From Lachnospiraceae bacterium UBA3821 (GTDB taxonomy: Bacteria > Bacillota > Clostridia > Lachnospirales > Lachnospiraceae): a stretch of DNA of 19,634 nucleotides. Every line of letters starts with the position of its first letter. Positions within the stretch are counted from its first letter, which is position 1. This document shows positions 14,035-19,634 of this stretch, piece after piece. The notes under the pieces were generated by a model. The model was not told the DNA's origin. It saw only the letters and a list, made by a program, of their open reading frames with translations, and searched no databases. The translations under genes were made by a program, and so were the position numbers. The stretch is from NCBI GenBank assembly GCA_002368865.1, contig DFDT01000080.1:1-19634 (forward strand), given 5' to 3'.

Positions 14035-14774
14035 ATGGCGATCAGCTTATCCGTTCCCTGCTTCGCGAATGCCTTGAATCCGAGATCCTGTTTGATCTGC
14101 TCCACAGCCTGGTTTCTCGCCTCCGGGGCAAGCGCTGTGATGATCTTATTTCCAAGCTTCTGGTCGGAGATATTCATGGCTTTCATGTAGATCATAGTTG
14201 CCGCCAAGGTCTGGACTTCCTCAAGACTCTTGCCCGGTACGTCAATCTCGTTCTGAATCGTTCCGATCCACTGGTTGATATTTCTCTGGGCGTTGATCTG
14301 CTGCTGGCGGGCAGGCTCGCTCTTACGGAAGCTGTCAATCAGGCTGCCTGCCAGGCTCCCCGCTGTCCTCGCCGCGGCGACACGCTTTTTCTCCGTATTA
14401 TTTAACCGCTTCTCATCCCCCTGGACCTGATCCAGCTTATAGTCCAGATACTCCGCGGTCTTCGCGCTCAGAATCCCCAGGCTTGTCAGCATCTCTGCCG
14501 TCTCCTCCGCCTTGGGCTTTCCTCCTTCTTGTATCTTCTTCGTGACACTCTGCGTGAGCTTCCTCAACCGATCCGCCTCCTGCTTCATCTCACGATACTG
14601 GCGCGAGGAACGCATGAGCGCAGGATCGGCGCTGTTGATGGCCCGGTAGATATCCTTCGCGCCATTGGATACCTCCTGGAAGAGCTCCGCATCCGACTTA
14701 GGTCTCACCTCCTGATGGCTCTTTACAAGCTCCTGCATCTTTCCGCTCTCAATCCGCGCCTGTACGGTGGCAAG
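14031..14774 (-). pseudogene. Internal fragment of a larger coiled-coil protein gene
   Basis: The frame is open from just after a TAG at 14775-14777 and encodes an Ala/Gln/Lys/Glu-rich, strongly helical product. The first ATG (14738) gives 235 residues but has only a weak ribosome binding site. Twelve coding-like codons (LATVQARIESGK) precede it, so the 5' end is truncated rather than starting there. The stop codon (14031-14033) lies inside bases that belong to the end of the plus-strand AAA pseudogene (the two Tyr codons), so the 3' end is truncated too. Both ends therefore look like junctions. Heptad-rich stretches are at about residues 45-70 and 95-125. I do not recognise the family. Confidence 0.6.
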
Positions 14775-16347
14775 CTATTTGACAGGTGTGCACTTTCGTC
14801 TGTGAGTCATAATTGATCCCGACCATCACAATCTCTCCACCATACTCCTGCAAGATTGCCGGGTAATTCCGGTCTTTGATCTGTTCCACGGCTCCCCCTG
14901 CTGTCTTGTTCCATTTCAATTCAACAACCAGTGCCGGAAGCAGTGATTTTTTCTTTGGCAGATATACAACATCCGCAATCCCTTTTCCTGAGGGCAGTTC
15001 TTCCACCTTCAGATACTGGTCTATGGCTGCGATATACGCAAACTTGAGTACATATCGAAGTGCCTGCTCGTCGTTATAGAATGTCGGCGCATACTGTGTC
15101 TGCCTCACCGCATCTATGGCTTCCGCCACTTCTGCGGCCTTGCCGGCAATGGTATCCTCCAGAAGCTTTTGGGAGCGTGAAAGCAACCTGAGCCATCCCT
15201 GATTCACATTCCTGTCTTTCAATATCTTTCTGAATTCCGTCCGGATCTCCTCGTTTGGAATGCGTGCACATCCCTCCTCTTCATCCCAGGTAAGGTATCC
15301 CAAATGAATCAACAGCGTCAGCACATCATCTCTGCTCCGGAATGTCTCGAAATCATTTTCAAACCCTTCCGTATCAACTTCAATCTTCTCTCCCGCAATC
15401 AGTCTGGAGATGATCTCCTGCAGCCCCTCAAAATCCATATTGATATAAGTCATAAGAGATTCCGCCGCCGATGTTTTTTTCCAATAAGAACTGAATTTTT
15501 TCTTTCTGACCGCCATCATGACAGAATATGGATTATAGATTGCGCCAATCTCCGGGAAATCATATCCGTCATACCAATTTTTCGCCTCTTCAAAGCTCAA
15601 TCCATGCTTGTCGCATATCTCATGCACTTCATCTTCCGTAAAACCGGTATATTTCGCAAATTCTCCCGGATCAAGGATCGGATATTCCGTGAAATCGGAA
15701 ATGGCCGACTGCGCCCCGTCTTTCTTGATTGGCAAAATCCCCGTCATATAGGCAGCTGCCACCACTTTCGGAGTAAAATTATTACTCTTAAACCATTTCC
15801 TTAGCAGATTTAGGTATCGTTTTTGAGTTTCTGCGTCATTTTTAGCCTCCCGGATCAAGGCATCCCATTCATCAATGACGAACACAAACTTTTTCCCTGT
15901 CTTTTCTACACAGCGGACCAGGCTTTCCGTAAGATCGTTTTCACCGGTGATCTCCGGGTATATTTCTCGCATATCCGCCAAAATTTTCTCACTGATCATA
16001 AGCGGAACATCCTTTAACAATATCCCCTCAACCTGCGCCGTTGAAACAAAGGTTGTAATGTCAAGATTGATCACATGATACTGATTCAGATGTTTACGGT
16101 ATCCATTCGTATTCGCAATATCTTTATCGTCAAAAAGTTCATGCGAATCACAGGAACAGTCATAATAAGCACAAAGCATCTGTGCTGCAAATGATTTTCC
16201 GAAACGCCTGGGACGACTGATGCATGACAGCCTTCTCGGCGTATCGATCGTTTCATTAACCAGACCGATCAAGCCTGTCTTATCAATATATTCATCATTC
16301 AACACCAACGAAAACCCACTGTTCCCCGGATTTAAATAAATTCCCAT
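14749..16347 (-). CDS. AAA-ATPase-like / PD-(D/E)XK nuclease-family protein, copy 3
   Basis: This 532-residue protein belongs to the same broad family as copies 1 and 2 but is a distant subtype. The P-loop is SRPRRFGKS (44-52), Walker B is FVFVIDEWD (154-162), the WYDGYDF/IYNPYSV block is at about 258-276, and the nuclease core is GIADVVYLP (D459) with VVELKW (E476, K478). All key residues are present, so it could be active. AGGAGG is seven bases upstream of the start and a good promoter lies at 16402-16430. The natural C-terminus is probably near HTCQI (about 524). The last eight residues (ACHRTGAD) read into the adjoining coiled-coil gene fragment, so the 3' end is a junction. The biological role of this family is not established. 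Confidence 0.85.
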   Translation of the reverse strand: MGIYLNPGNSGFSLVLNDEYIDKTGLIGLVNETIDTPRRLSCISRPRRFGKSFAAQMLCAYYDCSCDSHELFDDKDIANTNGYRKHLNQYHVINLDITTFVSTAQVEGILLKDVPLMISEKILADMREIYPEITGENDLTESLVRCVEKTGKKFVFVIDEWDALIREAKNDAETQKRYLNLLRKWFKSNNFTPKVVAAAYMTGILPIKKDGAQSAISDFTEYPILDPGEFAKYTGFTEDEVHEICDKHGLSFEEAKNWYDGYDFPEIGAIYNPYSVMMAVRKKKFSSYWKKTSAAESLMTYINMDFEGLQEIISRLIAGEKIEVDTEGFENDFETFRSRDDVLTLLIHLGYLTWDEEEGCARIPNEEIRTEFRKILKDRNVNQGWLRLLSRSQKLLEDTIAGKAAEVAEAIDAVRQTQYAPTFYNDEQALRYVLKFAYIAAIDQYLKVEELPSGKGIADVVYLPKKKSLLPALVVELKWNKTAGGAVEQIKDRNYPAILQEYGGEIVMVGINYDSQTKVHTCQIACHRTGAD

Positions 16348-16401
16348 GAATACTCCTCCCTGGCAGACTGAATAACTGCAGCTTTATAGACACTTTATTA
16401 A

Positions 16402-16430
16402 AGTTTATGTCTTAAATACCTAAAAGTCAA
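16402..16430 (-). promoter_or_regulatory. Promoter of AAA-ATPase/nuclease copy 3
   Basis: On the minus strand TTGACT (16430-16425) and TAAACT (16407-16402) are 17 bp apart in an AT-rich gap between the truncated response regulator and this gene. The -10 box is 54 bases before the start codon. No competing promoter was seen in the gap. Confidence 0.6.
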
Positions 16431-16451
16431 CAGCCTTACCTTTATTTCCGC

Positions 16452-17113
16452 TCAGAGTATCCCGCCCACGCCACTGATATGGTGGCTCATGTAGGCCTCG
16501 GTCATATTCGCCCAAGAGTAGGTGGACATGTATTCCCCGTGGTAGGCGTCCACCGCCTGGATATCCCCGTCAAAGAAACGGTACAGATCGCAGGACAGCT
16601 TCTCCGGAACCACCCGGATCTGCCCCTTTGACCGCTCGATGATGTCTTCGATCCCGTACGCCTTCAGCGTGTCTCTGAGGGAGGACAAGATCACATCCAG
16701 GTACTTCTGCATTGGGCGGTCATATCTGGCGTCGCCTTCCCACAGTGCGTAAAAGATCATAGATCTGGTCTGGAATTTGCCCTGTCTGTCCACCAGGTAG
16801 GCCAGTACCTCCTTCGCCTTGGAACGGCTGAAATCCACTACTTTCCCGTCCACAAAGATGTTGAATTTCCCAAAGGTCTCCACCGTGACGTGTGCCGCTT
16901 CCTTCTTTTCCGCCCTGCCCCGCAGCGCATAATCCACCTCGTTCTGCAGCTGCTCCATGCTCACCGGTTTCAGCAGATAGCCCGATGCATGCAGTGCGAA
17001 CGCGTCCACCGCATATTTTCTGTATCCGGTCAGAAAGATAATGGAAATATCGGGATGACGCTCCTTGATCCGGATCGCCAGCTCCAATCCGTCCATTCCC
17101 GGCATGTTGATAT
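16452..17113 (-). pseudogene. 5'-truncated response-regulator gene (paralogue of 978-1784)
   Basis: The reading frame matches the intact regulator from the residue equivalent to about I54 to the C-terminus (MPGMDGLELAIRIKERHPD onward; LLKPV; FSRSKAKEVLAYLVDRQGK; NMTEAYMSH). Everything before the DINMP motif is gone, including the acidic pair and the phospho-acceptor Asp, so no working receiver can be made. The DNA-binding half is intact and its differences from the intact copy are mostly conservative, suggesting divergence under selection before the deletion. The first ATG (17105) could yield a 217-residue protein but no ribosome binding site is evident. At 17113/17114 the sequence switches abruptly to a surface-protein gene. 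Confidence 0.85.
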
Positions 17114-17806
17114 GTCTTCTCCGTCCGCCTCTCTCGTGTAATAGACCTGGTTTCCGTCCGCGTCCGTCATATAGTATGCGCTGGTGGTTCCGGTCACATT
17201 CCCCTCAGAGTCCCCTCTGGTCTCCTCATACTGTATCACGTTGCCGTCGCCGTCCTCCGTCAACGAAGAGGATTCAAAGTAATTTTCGCCCATTGCTACG
17301 GTTTCCACGGTCTTTCTCGTCACATTGCCGTCGGCATCCTTTGACACGGTCTTGACCGGCGTGCCCATCTCGTCAGTGGTGATTTCCGTGCTTCCGGTCT
17401 TCACACCATCCTCGTCGTAATACGTTTCGGTTTCCGTCTCAGTGCCGTTTTCGTCTTTATTTACGGTCACAGTCTGCGAACCGTCCTGACTTCTCGTTTC
17501 CTCTTTGCTACCGGTCTTCTGTCCGTCCTCGTAGTAGGTCTTGATCAATGTCCAAGTGCCATCTTCATTCTCGATCCATTCATATTGTGTGGCGTTCGGA
17601 TCCACGTCGGAGTCGTCATCGCTATCGTCGCCGTTACCGAAATCATCATCGAGGTCGCCCTCGTCGCCGTTGTCTTCGTACCCATCATTGGATTCGGCAT
17701 ATGCCGTCCTGCCGGGATAGGGCGCCATCCCAACTGTCATCGCCATGGCCAGAATTGTCACAATGACCCTCGTGATCAGCATCCTTGCAGTTCTTTTTTT
17801 ATTCAC
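17030..17806 (-). pseudogene. 3'-truncated surface repeat-protein gene fused to regulator sequence
   Basis: Codons from 17806 to about 17114 encode a paralogue of the wall-anchored repeat protein: signal peptide with the shared PYPGRTAYAE motif, acidic linker, and about six D-x-D-G-N repeats ending YYTREADGED. There the gene is cut, and the frame reads on through the regulator remnant in the wrong phase (ISTCREWTDWSW...) to a stop at 17030. The C-terminal domain and sorting signal are absent, so any product would be secreted but not wall-anchored. The start is taken as GTG 17806 with AAGG upstream. ATG 17836 is possible, but it lies inside the tandem repeat at 17830-17851. Confidence 0.8.
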
Positions 17807-17829
17807 TTTGCCTTCACTATGCCACACCA

Positions 17830-17851
17830 TGTCCATCAAATGTCCCGCAAA
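17830..17851 (-). promoter_or_regulatory. Second tandem 11-bp direct repeat
   Basis: On the plus strand TGTCCATCAAA (17830-17840) is followed directly by TGTCCCGCAAA (17841-17851). The pair differs by one base from the motif at 814-835. Flanking bases are partly shared too (a TCTGTC and AT-rich stretch upstream on the minus strand, with an 8-base insertion). Here it lies 24-45 bases before the GTG start of the truncated surface gene. No good -10 box sits 18 bases downstream as at the first site. A weak CATAGT is 8 bases away. Confidence 0.4.
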
Positions 17852-17879
17852 CGCACCCCGACAGACAATTTTTCTCACT

Positions 17880-18180
17880 TCAGACCGCCATGTATTTCTC
17901 TGCCACATCCTGTGACAACGCATAGTAATCATCGAATCACCATATATCCGTCCGCATCCTCAGGAGTCAGCCCAAACTCTTCGACAATCGCATAACTGCG
18001 ATCGTCTCTGCCGTTTCCTTACTCACATTATCATAGTCCCGACCCTGTAAAAGTTCGAGCATACGCTCCTTGTTGCCGCGCAGACGGAGCACATCCAACA
18101 AAAGTCTCAGGTCCGTCTGACAGTTTGCCGCAAGTGACGGATCGTCTGCGTCTCTTACTCCGTTTTCGTTTTGGGAAAAA
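17880..18180 (-). pseudogene. Frameshifted 3' remnant of an unidentified gene after rseP
   Basis: Three minus-strand frames in succession look coding. The first, from just after the rseP stop to about 17990, includes DPSLAANCQTDLRLLLDVLR and NKERMLELLQGRDYDNVSKE. The second continues AIVEEFGLTPEDADGYMVIR to a stop at 17929. The third continues DDYYALSQDVAEKYMAV to a stop at 17880. Together they read as the helical, charged C-terminus of one protein with two frameshifts. No start codon or ribosome binding site precedes it. The style recalls the C-terminal tails of Rpn/PD-(D/E)XK transposase-like proteins of Lachnospiraceae, but I cannot confirm this. The stretch accounts for most of the 300 bases before rseP. 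Confidence 0.55.
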
Positions 18181-18183
18181 ATC

Positions 18184-19263
18184 TTAAAATCCTAACACGT
18201 TGGCGATATCATTAAAGAAAACAAATACCATCAATATCATGAAAAACATCAGCCCGACAAAATGCACCATGCCCTCTTTGTCCGGCGGCACAGGCTTACC
18301 GCGCACCACCTCGATCAGCAAAAAGACCAGTCTTCCACCGTCCAGCGCCGGAATGGGCAGCAGATTCAAAATGCCGAGATTGATCGTGAGCAGCAGCGTG
18401 ATATCCAGCATACTCAGCACCACATCCAGCCAGCCGTACTGTCTTGCGACCTCATAGGTCTCACCCACCATGTTGGCAATCCCCACCGGTCCCGCGATAT
18501 CCTTGCGTCCGACCTGTCCGGAGAGCAAAAGTTTCAGACTCTTGTAGGTATATTTCATGTAAAATTCCATATGGTACCAGGCGTATTTGATTGCCTCAAT
18601 CCCTTCCGGTTTCACATAAGTCCCGTTGAGGAAACCGAACATATACCGCCCGTATTCCTCGTCATAACGCGGCGTCACCATCACCGTGCCGTACTGTCCG
18701 TCGCGCTCATAGCCCACTTCCACTTCTCCGCCGCGGTACAGCGCATTAAACAGGATCAACTCCTGTCTGAGGTGAATCTTTTCTCCGTTCAGGGAAACAA
18801 TTCTGTCCCCGTCCTGCATCCCTGCCGTTGCCGCAGCGCCGCCTTCCAGGACCTGGGTAGCCACCGGTACCTGAATGCCATCCCCGTCGCCACAGGAGCT
18901 TAAGCTGACCAACGCCAACGCCACAAAAAAGCCAAGAATAAAGTTAAACAGAGGCCCCGCCACCACGGTGGAAATCCGTTTCCAGACATTTGCATTGGGA
19001 AAGGCTCCCGGATGCTCCTCGCCTTCCTTCGTGTTTAGCCCATCCTCGCCTTCAAACATACAGGCACCGCCGATGGGGAACAGTTTCAGAGAATATTTGG
19101 TATCTCCCCGCTGAAATCCCAGGAGTGTCGGCCCCATACCGATGGCAAACTCCACCACATGGATCCCGCCGGCCTTCGCCAACAGAAAATGCCCCATCTC
19201 GTGTGAGATCACCACAATGCCAAAAATAAGAAAAAATAAAATGATCGTTCTGATTGTTGCCAT
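18184..19263 (-). CDS. rseP: Site-2 intramembrane zinc metalloprotease RseP
   Basis: The 359-residue polytopic protein has the S2P zinc motif HEMGH (H21, E22, H25) in the first membrane helix and the third-ligand motif NLLPIPALDGG (D308) in a C-terminal helix. Between them are the family-typical VVEFAIGMGP, FPIGGACMFEGE and VAGPLFNFILG segments, and a PDZ domain at about 130-200. RseP cleaves membrane-embedded regulators such as anti-sigma factors and remnant signal peptides. Length and motif spacing are normal. The start has GGG eleven bases upstream, and the gene is 17 bases after dxr, so the two are co-transcribed. In many Clostridia ispG follows rseP; here decayed accessory sequence follows at once. 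Confidence 0.95.
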   Translation of the reverse strand: MATIRTIILFFLIFGIVVISHEMGHFLLAKAGGIHVVEFAIGMGPTLLGFQRGDTKYSLKLFPIGGACMFEGEDGLNTKEGEEHPGAFPNANVWKRISTVVAGPLFNFILGFFVALALVSLSSCGDGDGIQVPVATQVLEGGAAATAGMQDGDRIVSLNGEKIHLRQELILFNALYRGGEVEVGYERDGQYGTVMVTPRYDEEYGRYMFGFLNGTYVKPEGIEAIKYAWYHMEFYMKYTYKSLKLLLSGQVGRKDIAGPVGIANMVGETYEVARQYGWLDVVLSMLDITLLLTINLGILNLLPIPALDGGRLVFLLIEVVRGKPVPPDKEGMVHFVGLMFFMILMVFVFFNDIANVLGF

Positions 19264-19280
19264 ACTACAATTCTACCCTT

Positions 19281-19634
19281 TTAACCATGCTTTCTGTTTT
19301 GAATCGCTTCATACGCTTCCTGCTCAGCCGCCAGGATCTCATCCACACTCGGATCGGAGATGTTTTTATGTGCATCCATGCATGCCTCGATCAGCTCCGT
19401 GATCTGCAGATAAGAAATCTCTCTGTTTAAGAACAGACCCACCGCCTTTTCATTTGCCGCGTTAAATACCGTAGGCATACTGCCGCCTGCCGTGGCCGCG
19501 CGATAGGCCAGCTTCAGTCCCACGAATGTATCCATATCCGGCTTCTCGAACGTGATCTGCGCCAGTTCGAAAAAGTCTACTCTTTTCCCGTCCATGGGAC
19601 GTCTGTCCGGATAGTACAGCGCATATTGGATGGG
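19281..19634 (-). CDS. dxr: 1-deoxy-D-xylulose 5-phosphate reductoisomerase, C-terminal part (5' end outside window)
   Basis: The frame is open from the right window edge to a stop at 19281 and encodes the last 117 residues. It starts PIQYALYYPDRRPMDGKRVDF, which matches the substrate-binding region and linker of Dxr, followed by the C-terminal helical domain with the conserved NAANEKAVGLFLN motif. Dxr makes 2-C-methyl-D-erythritol 4-phosphate from DXP with NADPH in the MEP isoprenoid pathway. The N-terminal NADPH domain is outside the window. The gene is directly followed by rseP, the usual order. Confidence 0.95.
   Translation of the reverse strand, partial: PIQYALYYPDRRPMDGKRVDFFELAQITFEKPDMDTFVGLKLAYRAATAGGSMPTVFNAANEKAVGLFLNREISYLQITELIEACMDAHKNISDPSVDEILAAEQEAYEAIQNRKHG

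Noticed and set aside
14031..14190. Continuation of the plus-strand AAA frame to 14190
   Set aside because: After the two Tyr codons at 14034 the translation no longer matches the family and is antisense to the coiled-coil fragment. The open frame there is accidental.
18262..18903. 213-codon plus-strand open frame opposite rseP
   Set aside because: Entirely antisense to rseP, whose motifs are unambiguous, and no ribosome binding site or known domain.

Overview
The window looks like chromosomal DNA of an anaerobic Gram-positive bacterium of the Bacillota, most likely a Lachnospiraceae-type gut or rumen Clostridia. The evidence is strong GGAGG-type ribosome binding sites, a lipobox lipoprotein, an SPKTG sorting signal for sortase, paralogous AAA-ATPase/PD-(D/E)XK genes of a kind common in that group, and a dxr-rseP pair. 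Almost all genes lie on the minus strand. No rRNA, tRNA, CRISPR array or canonical insertion sequence was seen.

Read in the direction of transcription (right to left), the window starts with the housekeeping genes dxr (5' end outside) and rseP. Just after the rseP stop codon the usual isoprenoid/protease gene run ends, and a decayed region of about 7.5 kb follows (18.2 to 10.6 kb). It holds a frameshifted gene remnant, a chimera of a truncated surface-protein gene and a truncated response-regulator gene, an intact AAA-ATPase/nuclease gene, an internal fragment of a coiled-coil protein gene, a broken plus-strand AAA-ATPase/nuclease pseudogene, and a second intact AAA-ATPase/nuclease gene whose 3' end runs into foreign sequence.

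From 10.6 to 1.0 kb the genes look healthy and closely spaced: a flavodoxin-fold NAD(P)H oxidoreductase, a five-helix membrane protein, a membrane-anchored phosphodiester-glycosidase-like protein, a lipoprotein, D-lactate dehydrogenase, a wall-anchored Asp/Gly-rich repeat protein, an exported DUF3089 alpha/beta-hydrolase fused to a HAD phosphatase, a 22-codon ORF coupled to the next gene, and a response regulator with a SARP/OmpR-like DNA-binding domain. At the left edge are a type IV secretion pilin-like gene and the start of another small gene, suggesting that a conjugation or secretion cluster continues outside the window.

The main unexpected result is that the cassette surface protein - hydrolase/phosphatase - response regulator is present once intact (0.98-6.2 kb) and twice as deletion remnants (16.45-17.8 kb and 10.60-10.73 kb). 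A second result is a tandem 11-bp direct repeat (units TTTGAGGGACA and TTTGATGGACA on the minus strand). It overlaps the -35 position of a candidate extended -10 promoter for the pilin operon and recurs next to the truncated surface gene. It is a plausible binding site for the locus response regulator. All functional links are inferred from sequence only.
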